Source: Draconibacterium mangrovi (GTDB lineage: Bacteria; Bacteroidota; Bacteroidia; Bacteroidales; Prolixibacteraceae). From it: a DNA stretch of 64,000 nt. The stretch covers positions 248,001 through 312,000 of the forward strand of contig NZ_JAAAGB010000002.1 of assembly GCF_010586825.1 (NCBI RefSeq), given 5' to 3'. Below, piece after piece: positions 43,016-53,184 of the stretch. The first letter of the stretch is position 1; the number at the start of each line of letters is the position of its first letter. The translations under genes and the position numbers were made by a program. The notes under the pieces were generated by a model that saw only the letters and a list, made by a program, of their open reading frames with translations, was not told the DNA's origin and did not search any database.

Positions 43016-46000
43016 ATGAAAAAAATTGCGATTTTTTTATCGATTCTCCTTTTCATGGGTAATTTGGTAGCTTTCGCTCAAACGAAGACTATAACCGGTA
43101 CGGTTACTTCTGCTGAGGATGAAATGCCAATCCCCGGGGTTTCGGTTGCGGTACTAGGTACTACATTGGGAACAGTCACCAATATTGATGGTGAATATAC
43201 TTTGAAGGTGCCTCAAGATGCACAATCATTGGTATTCAGTTTTGTTGGAATGAAAACTGAAGAAGTGGCGATCACAGGTTCTACTGTTGATGTTGCATTA
43301 CAGCCACAGACTATCGGTGTTGACGAGGTTGTTGTAACAGCTCTTGGTATTTCCAGAGAGAAAAAATCACTGGGTTATAGTGCGCAAAGTGTACAAAGCG
43401 ACGCTTTAACAAAAGCCGCATCGCCTAACGTGATGAATTCACTTTCAGGTAAAGTGGCCGGTGTACAGATTAACCAAACCGGTGGTCAGGTTGGAGCTTC
43501 TTCACGTATTGTTATTCGTGGTAACAGCTCGTTCGGAGACAACCAACCACTTATTGTAGTGGATGGTATTCCTATATCAAACTCGAACCATACTGCCGGC
43601 GACGTTGACTTTGGTAGTGGTTTGAACGACATTAACCCACAGGATATCGAGAATATCTCGGTACTTAAGGGGGGTGCTGCTGCGGCACTTTATGGTATGC
43701 GTGCAGGACACGGTGTTATCCTTATTACAACAAAATCTGGTAAAGGTTCTGCAAAGGGTGTTTCTGTAACTTATGATGGTAACTATAACTTCGACCAGGT
43801 TTCTCGTATCCAGGAGTTCCAGAATAAATACGGACAAGGTTATCAGGGTAGTGAATTCTGGAACGAGTACTATGCTCCAGAAATGTCGTATCAGGAATTT
43901 GCAACCGGTGGTTACGATCCGGGTGTAGGTTTTACATATTTCGATGGTCTTGGTAATGGTGTAAACGATGGTGTTGACGAAAGTTGGGGACCTCGTTTGG
44001 ATATTGGTTTAAATATTCCACAGTACAACAGCCCTGTTGACGGAAGTGGTAACAGAACTGCTACTCCTTGGGTCTCACGTCCTGATAACATTAAAGATTT
44101 ATACGTTGTTGGACATACAACAAATCATAATATCGGAATTACTTCGGTAGGTGACAATTCAAGTACCCGTTTTTCATTAGGTTATATGGACCAGGCTGGT
44201 ACATTACCAAATACTGGTTTAAATCGTTACAATGCCGGTGTTAATTCAAAAGTAACTTTGAATAAATACGTAGAATTTAACACTACTATAAACTATGCAC
44301 GTACTGAGAGTGATAACCTCGTGCAAACAGAGTATAACGCAAGTAACCCATTACAATCAATTGGTCAGTGGTTCGGTCGTCAGGTTGATCTGATTGATCT
44401 GAAAAATAACTGGCAAACCAGAATGGACAATGGTTTCCCATACAACTGGAACAGTAACTACCATAATAACCCTTACTGGAGTTTGTATAACAACACCAAC
44501 GAATTGCAAAAAGACAGGGTATTTGGTAAAGCATCTATTTTTGTTAAACCAGTTACCGGTTTAACCGTTGAAGGTCGTTTAGGTATGGACTACTACAGCC
44601 AGCGAATGAAGCGTGTTACTACATCAGGCTCGAACGAAACAATCTTGAATGCATCTAACGCTGAATTCCACGGTGGTAGCTTCTATGAATACAAAATCAG
44701 CCGTTCGGAAATAAATGCAGACATTATTGCAACTTATCAGAAACATTTTGGTGATTTTGACCTGAGTGCAATGGCAGGTGCTAACTACCGTGATATGCAG
44801 TACGAGAGCTCAACTCTTGGTGCTAGCCAGTTAACAGTTCCTGATTTATTCACCATTTCAAACGTTAGTGGTAGTCCTACTACTGAGATGGATCACTCGT
44901 GGATTCGTACCAACAGTGTATATGGTTCTGCTTCATTTGGATATGCTAACTGGATTTATTTGGATCTAAGTGTACGTAACGACTGGAGTTCGACTATTGA
45001 AGATCCTTTCTTTTACCCTGCTGTTAGTATGAGCTGGTTGCCTCTTGAGGCTTTCGATATCGAATCAAACACTATCTCTTACCTGAAACTGCGTGGTGGT
45101 TGGTCTGAAGTTGGTGCTGCAACAGGGGCTTATAATACCGATCCTTATTTCAGTGCAAGTTCAAGTACTATTTACGGTGTAACTCAGTATTCTCAAGCAA
45201 CTACCTATCCTCCACTGAATTTAAAACCGGAAAATATCCAAACAACTGAAGTAGGTATTGAAGCTAACTTTTTTGACAACCGTTTAGGTGTTGATTTAGC
45301 GTATTACGATAAAACAACAACCGACCAGATTATGAGTGTTTCAATATCAAAAGCTACCGGTTATAACGCAACATTGGTAAACGCCGGTGAGATTAACAAC
45401 AAAGGTTTTGAAATACAGTTGACCGGAAGTATTCTTAAAGACAGAAATGGTTTGAACTGGGATGTTACACTGAACTGGGCAAGAGATAAGTCAGAAATTA
45501 TTGAGCTTTATACTGACCCTAATACAGGTCAGGAGCTTGAATCATACCAGATTGGTAGCCAGTGGGGAACTACCGTTGAAGCACGTCCTGGCGATGAGTG
45601 GGGTGTTATTTACGGAAACGGTATGGTACGCGACGACAATGGAGCTATTGTTGTTGGTTCAAACGGAAGACCAAAGGTGGAAGGACCTAAAAAACTCGGA
45701 GCTGTTAACCCTGATTGGATGGGCGGTATCAGTAACGAATTCTCTTACAAAAACTGGAGTGCCGGTTTCTTAATCGAAGTACGTAAAGGTGGCGATATCT
45801 TTAGTGTATCGAATATGTTTGGTGCTTATGGTGGTCAGCTTGTTTTTACGGCTGAAGGCGATGTTCGTGAAAACGGAATTATTCTTGGTGAAAACTACAT
45901 GACTGATGAAACATTTGTGAAAGAAGATGGTACGCCTAACGATCTTACAACTTCTGCTCAAAGTTTCTTCAAGTCGTTCTATAGTAACCGCGAGCTTTCG

Positions 46001-46267
46001 GTATACGATGGTTCTTATGGAAAATTGCGTGAAGCACATCTTACTTACACTTTCCCTAAAGGATTGTTTGGTAACAGTAACTTTATTAAAGGAGGTTCAA
46101 TTTCATTGGTTGGAAACAACCTTGCAATTTTATGGGTGCACGATTCAAACAAGGCAAAAATCGATCCTGAAAATATAACAGGTTCAGGTAACGGAGGTGT
46201 TGGTCTTGAGTCAACGTCTTTGCCTTCTTCAAGAAGTTTTGGTGCTAAATTGAATTTGAAATTCTAA
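43016..46267 (+). CDS. SusC-type TonB-linked outer-membrane transporter (pair 3)
   Basis: A 1083-residue SusC/RagA transporter, slightly longer than its neighbours. The signal peptide ends VAFAQ (about 22); the carboxypeptidase-like domain follows (about 25-105), with PIPGVSVAVLGTTLGTVTNI; the plug (about 108-240) has DEVVVTALGISREKKSLGYS, VMNSLSGKVAGVQI, RIVIRGNSSFGDNQPLIVVD and AAAALYGMRAGHGVILITTK. The barrel ends FGAKLNLKF. It shares plug strings with SusC 2. The ATG has a leader of the type GCTTTAATTAATAACTTAAA and lies about 70 bases after hairpin element B. Its susD begins about 107 bases downstream, a wider gap than in the other pairs. Confidence 0.93.
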   Translation: MKKIAIFLSILLFMGNLVAFAQTKTITGTVTSAEDEMPIPGVSVAVLGTTLGTVTNIDGEYTLKVPQDAQSLVFSFVGMKTEEVAITGSTVDVALQPQTIGVDEVVVTALGISREKKSLGYSAQSVQSDALTKAASPNVMNSLSGKVAGVQINQTGGQVGASSRIVIRGNSSFGDNQPLIVVDGIPISNSNHTAGDVDFGSGLNDINPQDIENISVLKGGAAAALYGMRAGHGVILITTKSGKGSAKGVSVTYDGNYNFDQVSRIQEFQNKYGQGYQGSEFWNEYYAPEMSYQEFATGGYDPGVGFTYFDGLGNGVNDGVDESWGPRLDIGLNIPQYNSPVDGSGNRTATPWVSRPDNIKDLYVVGHTTNHNIGITSVGDNSSTRFSLGYMDQAGTLPNTGLNRYNAGVNSKVTLNKYVEFNTTINYARTESDNLVQTEYNASNPLQSIGQWFGRQVDLIDLKNNWQTRMDNGFPYNWNSNYHNNPYWSLYNNTNELQKDRVFGKASIFVKPVTGLTVEGRLGMDYYSQRMKRVTTSGSNETILNASNAEFHGGSFYEYKISRSEINADIIATYQKHFGDFDLSAMAGANYRDMQYESSTLGASQLTVPDLFTISNVSGSPTTEMDHSWIRTNSVYGSASFGYANWIYLDLSVRNDWSSTIEDPFFYPAVSMSWLPLEAFDIESNTISYLKLRGGWSEVGAATGAYNTDPYFSASSSTIYGVTQYSQATTYPPLNLKPENIQTTEVGIEANFFDNRLGVDLAYYDKTTTDQIMSVSISKATGYNATLVNAGEINNKGFEIQLTGSILKDRNGLNWDVTLNWARDKSEIIELYTDPNTGQELESYQIGSQWGTTVEARPGDEWGVIYGNGMVRDDNGAIVVGSNGRPKVEGPKKLGAVNPDWMGGISNEFSYKNWSAGFLIEVRKGGDIFSVSNMFGAYGGQLVFTAEGDVRENGIILGENYMTDETFVKEDGTPNDLTTSAQSFFKSFYSNRELSVYDGSYGKLREAHLTYTFPKGLFGNSNFIKGGSISLVGNNLAILWVHDSNKAKIDPENITGSGNGGVGLESTSLPSSRSFGAKLNLKF

Positions 46268-46374
46268 AACCATAACAAGAGATGAGAACACATGTTATAA
46301 TACGTAACCTTTTCGGAAAAGGGAAGTATTCGAGCGATGTTCTAAATTCAATTGATAAAATAAAAATGATAGAT

Positions 46375-47829
46375 ATGAAAAATATAATAGGAAAATTACT
46401 TGCAGTTAGTTTTCTCATGGCCTTCCTTGTAGTGGGATGTACCGACGATTTCGAGGAGATTAACACCGATCCGGACCGCGCGAAAGATGCACCGGCGACA
46501 AACGTACTTGCCTTTGTGCTGCGATACCATACCGATACCTTTTATGATTCTTGGAACAATCTGAACGAACCTTCTACTTACGGAGGTCACATTGCAAAGA
46601 TTCAATATATTGATGAAGCACGTTATGTTTTCCGTCCTGGAGTAGTTGAAAACAAATGGTATTATGGTTACATTCAGTTAAATAACCTTTACGAAATCCG
46701 TAAAAAAGCAGAAGCTGACGGTGCCGACAATATGTTGGCAGTAGCTAAAATTCTGGAAGCAATGATCTTCCAGATAATGACTGACACCTGGAGAGATGTG
46801 CCTTATTTCGATGCACTTCAATTGGGCAATGGTGTATTGTTACCATCATACGACACTCAGGAAGAAATCTATCCTGCGTTGTTAGCTTCGCTTGAAGAAG
46901 CCAACACATTGTTAAACTCAGGATCGATTGATAATTTGGGCGATGGAGATGTGCTTTTTGATGGTGATCTTGATAAATGGCAAAAATTCTGTAACTCGTT
47001 ACGTTTGCGTTTGGCAATGCGTATTTCAGATGTTTCACCTGTTGGAAAATCAACAGTGGAAACCATTATGGGAAATCTTTCGGCTAACCCAATTATGGAA
47101 AGCAACGACGATAATGCTTTCTTTTGGTATCCTGGAAGTACTCCATACGAAGAGCCTTGGTTTGAAGATGGTAAAGGTCGTGATGACCATGGAGTTTCTG
47201 ATATTTTAATCGATGCATTGAAAGATCTTAATGATCCAAGATTGTCGATTATTGCAAAACCTGCAACCGATGATGGTGAGTACCGCGGTTTTACAATCGG
47301 AGGTGTTTCACAACCTGCTTTACCAACTATTTCGCGTATTGGTGCGATTTACAGAGACGATGCTGCAGGATTCTCTCCATACATGCGTTATGCTGAGGTA
47401 ATGTTTCACATTGCTGAAGCTGCACAAAAAGGTTATAGTGTTGGAATGAGTGCTGAAGATGCTTATGAAGCAGCAGTGACTGCTTCATGTGAAGAGAACG
47501 GTGTAGCCACTGCTGATATTGCCACTTATTTAGCAGGCGATGCTGCTTTCGATGGAACTTTGGAGCAAATTTACTGGCAAGAGTGGATTGCCTTGTTTAA
47601 GCAAGGTATGGAAGCCTGGTCGTTGTACCGAAGAACTGGTGTTCCAACAACACACTATGTTGCTCCGGGATCAAGCTACACAGGTCATACTTCACCTCCT
47701 TTCCGTTACCCTTATCCGAACAATGAGCTTACATTGAACGGTGCTAACTCTGGATCTTTTGCTGCTGAAGTAGTAGATGATTTCTGGGGAAAACAAATGT
47801 GGTGGGATACTCGTACAGGTGTTCAATAG
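46375..47829 (+). CDS. SusD/RagB-type (SusD-like_2) lipoprotein (pair 3)
   Basis: A 484-residue lipoprotein. The frame is open from ATG 46282, but I chose ATG 46375 because MKNIIGKLLAVSFLMAFLVV and the lipobox VVGC then sit at the N-terminus; starting at 46282 would put the lipobox more than 50 residues in. The mature part begins TDDFEEINTDPDRAKDAPAT, a SusD-like_2 hallmark. Further strings are VAKILEAMIFQIMTDTWRDV, FDGDLDKWQKFCNSLRLRLA, LKDLNDPRLSIIAKP, MFHIAEAAQKG, WQEWIALFKQGMEAWSLYRR, and the C-terminal GKQMWWDT. It partners SusC 3. A strong terminator follows 36 bases after the stop. Confidence 0.9.
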   Translation: MKNIIGKLLAVSFLMAFLVVGCTDDFEEINTDPDRAKDAPATNVLAFVLRYHTDTFYDSWNNLNEPSTYGGHIAKIQYIDEARYVFRPGVVENKWYYGYIQLNNLYEIRKKAEADGADNMLAVAKILEAMIFQIMTDTWRDVPYFDALQLGNGVLLPSYDTQEEIYPALLASLEEANTLLNSGSIDNLGDGDVLFDGDLDKWQKFCNSLRLRLAMRISDVSPVGKSTVETIMGNLSANPIMESNDDNAFFWYPGSTPYEEPWFEDGKGRDDHGVSDILIDALKDLNDPRLSIIAKPATDDGEYRGFTIGGVSQPALPTISRIGAIYRDDAAGFSPYMRYAEVMFHIAEAAQKGYSVGMSAEDAYEAAVTASCEENGVATADIATYLAGDAAFDGTLEQIYWQEWIALFKQGMEAWSLYRRTGVPTTHYVAPGSSYTGHTSPPFRYPYPNNELTLNGANSGSFAAEVVDDFWGKQMWWDTRTGVQ

Positions 47830-47865
47830 ATCACAGATAATCGATAATAATTGATTAAAATATAG

Positions 47866-47900
47866 AGAGCTGCGGCAATTTGCCGCGGCTCTTTTTTTTT
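47866..47900 (+). terminator. Terminator of the third SusCD operon
   Basis: AGAGCTGCGGCA (47866-47877) pairs with TGCCGCGGCTCT (47881-47892), with one G.U pair, followed by nine T. A very strong intrinsic terminator. Confidence 0.92.
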
Positions 47901-47911
47901 GGCTTACAAAC

Positions 47912-47944
47912 ATTCAGCAGGTGACTTTAAGTCACCTGCTGAAT
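47912..47944. repeat. Near-perfect palindrome, copy 1
   Basis: Sixteen-base arms (ATTCAGCAGGTGACTT and its complement AAGTCACCTGCTGAAT) around a single T. A second, slightly decayed copy is at 48175-48207. The pair flanks 230 bases of non-coding sequence between convergent genes. A REP-like element or the ends of a small non-autonomous element are both possible. Confidence 0.75.
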
Positions 47945-48111
47945 TTGTTTAGGGGAAGGACCAGTTGATTATACTTTTGATTCATTACAGCTTTTATGCC
48001 GTTGATATGGAGCAGGAACAATTCTGGGTTTTAGCACGTAACCAATATCCTTTAAGTAAAGGATCCGGTTTGGAATTATTAATAATATCATCCTTGCAAT
48101 AGTTTGCAGCA

Positions 48112-48158
48112 AATAAAAGTCCCGGGCTGTATTTTCGTCACTAATACAGTCCGGGACT
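48112..48158 (-). terminator. Terminator-like hairpin for the secreted unknown gene
   Basis: A 16-bp stem, AGTCCCGGGCTGTATT (48118-48133) with AATACAGTCCGGGACT (48143-48158). Read on the minus strand it is followed by a TTTTATTT tail. It lies 72 bases beyond the stop of the gene at 48230. Confidence 0.65.
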
Positions 48159-48174
48159 CTGAAATAAAGAAGCC

Positions 48175-48207
48175 ATTCAGCAGGTGACTTCAAGTTACCT
48201 GCTCAAT
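48175..48207. repeat. Palindrome, copy 2
   Basis: ATTCAGCAGGTGACTT (48175-48190), one C, then AAGTTACCTGCTCAAT (48192-48207). The left arm is identical to copy 1 at 47912; the right arm has two changes, one of which keeps a G.U pair. Confidence 0.7.
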
Positions 48208-48229
48208 AGCTTTAAGGCCGATAAGTTGT

Positions 48230-48931
48230 TTACAACGAGTTATAATAATCAACAAGTTGTGTTAGGTCTTCGGCGCTTTTAAATTTAACTTTGTTTTTCT
48301 TAATAAAAGTGTCAATCTCTTTTTTGTGCGCGTTAATAAGCGCATCTATATCTTTACTATTGCGTATTTTAATAGCCGGCAATCCTGTCTTTTGCAGGTA
48401 GTATTCGTCGGGTTTGGGAATAAACATAGGCGGTTGTGCTTCTTTGTAGGCGGCCTCTTCTTTGGCTTCCTGGTAAAAAATATCAGGTTTGGCCAGTAGG
48501 TTAAGATTACCTTCTGCCAACACTTTAAAAAATCCTTTTTTGTTATTCTTTGTGGAAGTTAAGTAATCGGTAAATATCATTTCTATTTCGCCCATTTTAG
48601 CCCGCTCAACTGTTTCGGGGTGGGCCAGTTCCAAAATAGTGCCATCATTTGTTTTAAATTCAAGGTTGTCGTTATAAATGTTGTAGCGAAGCGGTACGTC
48701 AGGAACCTGGGTTTTGGCGGTGGTATAAATTGTGCCGTTCACAAAAGTGTCATCAAGGTAGGGCGAACCTTCTATTTTATATTGAGCAATTGTGTTACTT
48801 TGTTTATTGGTGGTCATCTGGTTGGTTCTCAGATAATCCATTTTTTCAATAATCTCGTAATTCAGGTATTGGGCCTGCGAGAAAGCTATACCTATGATTA
48901 CAAGTAAAAGTGTTAATGCTGATCTTTTCAT
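48230..48931 (-). CDS. Secreted protein of unknown function
   Basis: A 233-residue protein with a signal peptide (MKRSALTLLLVIIGIAFSQAQ; cleavage near residue 19-20) and no lipobox or later membrane segment, so it is periplasmic or exported. The mature part begins YLNYEIIEKMDYLRTN; it contains GSPYLDDTFVNGTIYTTAKT, PLRYNIYNDNLEFKTNDGT and a C-terminal helical, Lys-rich segment with INAHKKEIDTFIKKNKVKF. I recall similar short secreted proteins in other Bacteroidota but no function. It is a single gene, convergent with susD 3. A weak TATCTTTA box lies 24 bases before the ATG. Confidence 0.75.
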   Translation of the reverse strand: MKRSALTLLLVIIGIAFSQAQYLNYEIIEKMDYLRTNQMTTNKQSNTIAQYKIEGSPYLDDTFVNGTIYTTAKTQVPDVPLRYNIYNDNLEFKTNDGTILELAHPETVERAKMGEIEMIFTDYLTSTKNNKKGFFKVLAEGNLNLLAKPDIFYQEAKEEAAYKEAQPPMFIPKPDEYYLQKTGLPAIKIRNSKDIDALINAHKKEIDTFIKKNKVKFKSAEDLTQLVDYYNSL

Positions 48932-49123
48932 TTTTTATTGTTTATTGTTTCGTTTAAAGATATAAAATTAAGATAAAATCAGAAGCCCAATTTAATGTAA
49001 AGCATACTATGTTTTTTCAAACCGCTTTTTCCAGTATTCAACGCTGAAGCCTTTTGTTACAATAGCAATCTTGATTGTTATGAAAATAATTGGCGGGGTT
49101 TTAAGTAAAATCCGGTTCAAAGC

Positions 49124-50584
49124 CTACTTCCTGCGATCTTCCAGCTTTCGCAAACGGCTGCGCAATGCCGACCGGCTGATTCCCAGATATTCGGCAACTG
49201 CGGTTTTGGCGCCATCGAAACGTTTAATGGCTTTGGCCACAATTTCCACCTCCAGTTCCTCAATTGAAAAACCCTCTTCGGGGAGCACTACTTCACCCGG
49301 ACGGAGAGGAATTCCTTCCACTTTTTCGGGCACACTGGCTGTATTCTCAACAAACAAATGCGCCAGATGCCAGGGTTGAAGCTGCTCGTCGTCGAACAAC
49401 AACACCACGCGTTCAATGGCATTTTGCAGTTCGCGAACATTGCCCGGCCATTCGTGTTTTTCCAGGATAGAAGCGGCCGGTTTCGAAATAAATTTAAAGG
49501 CACGGTTGCGTCGTTGCGAGTACATTTCGAGAAAATACTGTGCCAGCGGTAGAATCTCCTCTGTCTTTTCCCTGAGTGGTTTTAGCAGAATATTTCCCGT
49601 TTCGATGCGGTAGAACAGATCCGAGCGAAATTTATTCTGGTCGATCAGGGCTTTTAACTTTCGGTTGGTGGCAAAAACAAAACGCACATCCAGTTTTATC
49701 AGCTGACTGCCTCCCACGCGGTAAAGTTCGCGCTGCTGCAACACCCGTAAAAGTTTGGCCTGCATTTCCAAAGGCAGTTCGCCAATCTCGTCTAAAAATA
49801 AGGTGCCACCCTGTGCCTGCTCCATTTTTCCGATATATCCGCCGGCGCGTGCCCCGGTAAAAGCTCCCGGCTCGTACCCAAACAATTCACTTTCAAAAAG
49901 TTGCTCCGAAATGGCCGCACAGTTAACCGGGATAAAAGGCCCCGGACTTTCGAGTCCTTCCCCGAAATGGATTAGCCGGGCCACCATTTCCTTGCCGGTA
50001 CCGGTTTCGCCCTGTATCAGCACCGGGATATCCCTGCTTTTATGAAATTTCAGCGACAGGTCTACCACCTGTTTCATGTGTTTGGAGAACACCGCCATTT
50101 TGCCCGATTCCTGAATGTCGCGAATGGTGTTTTGCAAGGCCCGAATCCGTTGCGTAGATGCATTTACTTCCTTGCCCATCTTTTGTACCGATTCTTTCAG
50201 GTCTTTGTTTTCATTGATCAGTTGGTAGCGCTCCTGAATCTTGGAAACGGTCATCGCCAGTTCATCGATATTTACAGGCTTTAAAAGGTAATCGGCCGCG
50301 CCCAGTCGCAGTGCTTCAATCGAATGGGTTATTTCCGAAAAACCGGTCATAAGGATAACCGCGATTCCGGGGTAATCCTGTTTTACGCGTTTCAGCAATT
50401 CCAAACCACTTATTCCGGGCATTTTTATATCCGAAATAATCAATTCGAATTTATCTTTTTGCAGAATTTCCAGGGCCGCCGTTCCGTCTTCGGCATCGGT
50501 AACATCCAGCTTCAGGTCTTCCACCAGAAATTCAACAATTGCTTCCCTGCTTAATTGGTCATCTTCAACTACCAGTACTTTCAT
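49124..50584 (-). CDS. Sigma-54-dependent NtrC-family response regulator
   Basis: A 486-residue regulator with three domains. The receiver (about 1-120) has [12 protein letters not shown] and the phospho-acceptor Asp52 in [10 protein letters not shown], with Lys102 in LLKPVN. The AAA+ domain (about 160-400) has the Walker A GETGTGKE (192-199), the sigma-54 contact GAFTGA (240-245) and the Walker [11 protein letters not shown]. The C-terminal Fis-type helix-turn-helix (about 440-486) has [20 protein letters not shown]. It activates RpoN-dependent promoters. It overlaps the kinase gene upstream by 20 bases, so the two form a two-component pair; the position behind lactate genes suggests that lldP is a target. 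Confidence 0.94.
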   Translation of the reverse strand: MKVLVVEDDQLSREAIVEFLVEDLKLDVTDAEDGTAALEILQKDKFELIISDIKMPGISGLELLKRVKQDYPGIAVILMTGFSEITHSIEALRLGAADYLLKPVNIDELAMTVSKIQERYQLINENKDLKESVQKMGKEVNASTQRIRALQNTIRDIQESGKMAVFSKHMKQVVDLSLKFHKSRDIPVLIQGETGTGKEMVARLIHFGEGLESPGPFIPVNCAAISEQLFESELFGYEPGAFTGARAGGYIGKMEQAQGGTLFLDEIGELPLEMQAKLLRVLQQRELYRVGGSQLIKLDVRFVFATNRKLKALIDQNKFRSDLFYRIETGNILLKPLREKTEEILPLAQYFLEMYSQRRNRAFKFISKPAASILEKHEWPGNVRELQNAIERVVLLFDDEQLQPWHLAHLFVENTASVPEKVEGIPLRPGEVVLPEEGFSIEELEVEIVAKAIKRFDGAKTAVAEYLGISRSALRSRLRKLEDRRK

Positions 50585-53006
50585 TTTCAGTGTCTTTAGT
50601 AAATGTTATCACAAACCGAACACCATCTCCTTCCCGGTTCTCGTAACGAATGTCGCCATTCATTTTTGTAACAAATGTTTTTACAATGGCCAGTCCCAGT
50701 CCCGTTCCGCCTTTGCTTTTTTTGGTTGAATAAAAAGGATCGAACAACTGCTCGCCGATCGAACTTTCAATCCCGGCACCATTGTCTTCCAAAATCAGTT
50801 CAATCTGCTTTTCCTTTTTAACGGTACGAACGTTTATTTCCTTTTTCTCGCGTTCCACCTCATCGAGGGCATGAATGGAATTCACCACCAGGTTGATAAC
50901 CACCTGTTCAATCTGAATTTTATTTCCTTTTAAATACAACTCGCCGGCAGCCAGTTTCTGGGTAGCCACAATGCCGTGATTCCGAATTTGCCTCCGCAGC
51001 AAATCGAGCGCATTTTTTACAATTGTGTTTAAATCAACCATCTGAAGTTCATCCGAATCGGGAACAGGATTTACCCAGTAATTGCGCATGTGGCTTACAA
51101 TTTCATCGATGCGTTCGGTACCTTTCGAAATGGCTTCCAGCTTGCGAACAATATAACTTCCGGTCTCGGTTCCTTCGCGCCTCATTCTCCGCAACACGGT
51201 ATCGGTCGTAATTTTTATGGCGTTTAGCGGCTGGTTAATTTCGTGTGTAATTCCCCCGGTTATTACCCCAATGGAGGCCAGACGCGAAGTACGCTCCATA
51301 ACACGCACCGCCTCGGCATGTTGTTTTTCCATGCTCAAAAACTGGTTCATCTGGAAGTTCCGCTCCCAGGCGTTGGCAATTACCCGCACCAGTGTTAAAA
51401 GCAGGCGTTGTTCGTCCTTTTCCCAAACATGAGGCTCCTGGAAAGCAAAACCGGCCATCCCGTTTATTTTATCCACCACTTTTATCGGAATCAGCATCAC
51501 CGAACGGATACCCCGATTTTCAAAAAATTGCCTTTCGCCTTCGCTTAGCTCCGAAAGATCGGGGCTTACAATAGTTTCATTTTTAAGAATCCGTGTGATG
51601 ATATTTTGCATGGCCTCGGTTCGGCTACTGTCCATTTCTTCAATACCTTCTCCTTTTTCCGAGGTCATTGAACCGATTATCTGGCCAATCTTATCGTCTT
51701 CGGTAAAGCTGTACAAGCCTACTTTTCCCACATGAGTTGACCCCGTAATTGCATTCAAAACCTTATCGATCACCTGTGTGAAATCGTTGGTGGAATTCAG
51801 GTAGGTAACAATTTCGGCCATTAGCCGCTGTTGTTTAAATGCCAGCGTTAAATGCTCCTGTTTTAAGAGCAACAACTTCTCGGCCTTTTTACGGCGCTGA
51901 ACCGACCGGCTTAAAACCAGAATGATAACAAAAGCCACTACCATCACCAAAAGCACCACTACGATGGTTGTTTTGTTGAGGGAATAAAAATTCATCGGTT
52001 TGTTGATGATCCAGGCCTCGGCAGGAAGTTTATTTTTATCGATGTTATACTTTTTCAGCAGATTCTGATCAAACATGTAAAGCCCCTGCAAATCTTCTTT
52101 TATGGGAATTTCCGATGTTTTCTCGCCATGCAAAATGCGTAATCCCATTAATGCCGCTTCTTTCCCATGGTCAATACCACGAATTAGCTTTCCGCCAACG
52201 ATACCGCGGTTTAAAAAGAACTCCCAGCTGGAATAAACCGGAACTTTTGCATTTTCAGCCACCAGCCTCGATTCTTCTTTGTACGATATAAATTCCTGGT
52301 TTTTATCCTTGTTGAAAGTGAGCATCAGGATCAGGTCGGGCGAATTTATACGGGCCACTTCTTCAGCCAGTTCATCAAAGCTTACATTGTCGATAAAATG
52401 AAGTTTGTTTCGGTAATTTTCGGGTAGCGCATCCAGCATCATCCGGTTAATTTTGGCTGTGGTGGTGTACAAATCGTTCACCACATAAATGAGCCCCGAT
52501 CCGGGATGCAGTTTTTCCATGATATCGATGGTTGCCTTAAAATCGGGGCGTTCGGTTATCCCGGTAATCATTCCATCGTTGATAACGCGCTCATCGATTT
52601 GCTGGTTAATTCCACAAAAAACAACGGGAATGTTCTTGTAAATTTCCTCGCGGTTATCGAGTAAGAATTTCAACGCATCATCGTCAACAGTTATAATCAG
52701 ATCAAATTGATTTTGTTGCAGACGTTCGCGGTAAAAACGTTCAATTCGAGAAAAATAAAGCGAATCGGTGTATCTTTTTGTATCGAGGTATTCATAAAAA
52801 AGTTCGACTTCTTCATCGTGTGCCGACATAATTTCCTGTATTCCGCGCGACACATTATCCGACCAATCCAGCCCCTGGTGATACGAATGCAGCACCAAGA
52901 TTTTATGCGACGGCTGTTCGTAAGCAAATACCGATACCGTAAAAATCAAAAATAGGGGAAGCAGTAAACAACCGAAGAACAACTTCTTTATTTGTGAATT
53001 TTTCAT
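50565..53006 (-). CDS. Sensor histidine kinase with periplasmic ABC substrate-binding-like sensor
   Basis: An 813-residue membrane kinase. After a signal segment (about 10-28), residues about 33-330 resemble the ABC substrate-binding (DUF534/YtvB-like) fold: [46 protein letters not shown] and [18 protein letters not shown]. One membrane segment follows (about 348-372), then a GAF-like domain (about 395-560), the HisKA box with His588 in [15 protein letters not shown], and an HATPase domain with [38 protein letters not shown]. It should sense an extracytoplasmic small molecule and phosphorylate the adjacent NtrC-type regulator. A 178-base gap separates it from the dehydrogenase gene. Lactate as ligand is inference. 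Confidence 0.93.
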   Translation of the reverse strand: MKNSQIKKLFFGCLLLPLFLIFTVSVFAYEQPSHKILVLHSYHQGLDWSDNVSRGIQEIMSAHDEEVELFYEYLDTKRYTDSLYFSRIERFYRERLQQNQFDLIITVDDDALKFLLDNREEIYKNIPVVFCGINQQIDERVINDGMITGITERPDFKATIDIMEKLHPGSGLIYVVNDLYTTTAKINRMMLDALPENYRNKLHFIDNVSFDELAEEVARINSPDLILMLTFNKDKNQEFISYKEESRLVAENAKVPVYSSWEFFLNRGIVGGKLIRGIDHGKEAALMGLRILHGEKTSEIPIKEDLQGLYMFDQNLLKKYNIDKNKLPAEAWIINKPMNFYSLNKTTIVVVLLVMVVAFVIILVLSRSVQRRKKAEKLLLLKQEHLTLAFKQQRLMAEIVTYLNSTNDFTQVIDKVLNAITGSTHVGKVGLYSFTEDDKIGQIIGSMTSEKGEGIEEMDSSRTEAMQNIITRILKNETIVSPDLSELSEGERQFFENRGIRSVMLIPIKVVDKINGMAGFAFQEPHVWEKDEQRLLLTLVRVIANAWERNFQMNQFLSMEKQHAEAVRVMERTSRLASIGVITGGITHEINQPLNAIKITTDTVLRRMRREGTETGSYIVRKLEAISKGTERIDEIVSHMRNYWVNPVPDSDELQMVDLNTIVKNALDLLRRQIRNHGIVATQKLAAGELYLKGNKIQIEQVVINLVVNSIHALDEVEREKKEINVRTVKKEKQIELILEDNGAGIESSIGEQLFDPFYSTKKSKGGTGLGLAIVKTFVTKMNGDIRYENREGDGVRFVITFTKDTENESTGS

Positions 53007-53128
53007 AAGCCTATTCCTGTCCCTAATTTTCTTTTAAGATAAACAATTAAATATAAGTTTTTCTTTCAACCATAATGAAATAAATCAGAAGGAGTTGGAG
53101 ATGCCAACTATGCTCCATAACGAAAACA

Positions 53129-53152
53129 GGGGAAACTACAAGTAGTCTCCCC
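53129..53152 (-). terminator. Weak terminator or attenuator after the dehydrogenase-porin gene
   Basis: On the minus strand GGGGAGACTAC and GTAGTTTCCCC form an 11-bp stem with a tiny loop and one G.U pair. The tail TGTTTTCG is only moderately T-rich. It could lower expression of the kinase-regulator pair relative to the transporter and enzyme genes. Confidence 0.5.
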
Positions 53153-53184
53153 TCCCTCCTCAACTCAATACCTCTGCCGGAATT

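Noticed and set aside
46282-46374. N-terminal extension of susD 3
   Set aside because: The signal peptide and lipobox require initiation at 46375; the upstream 31 codons would bury them.
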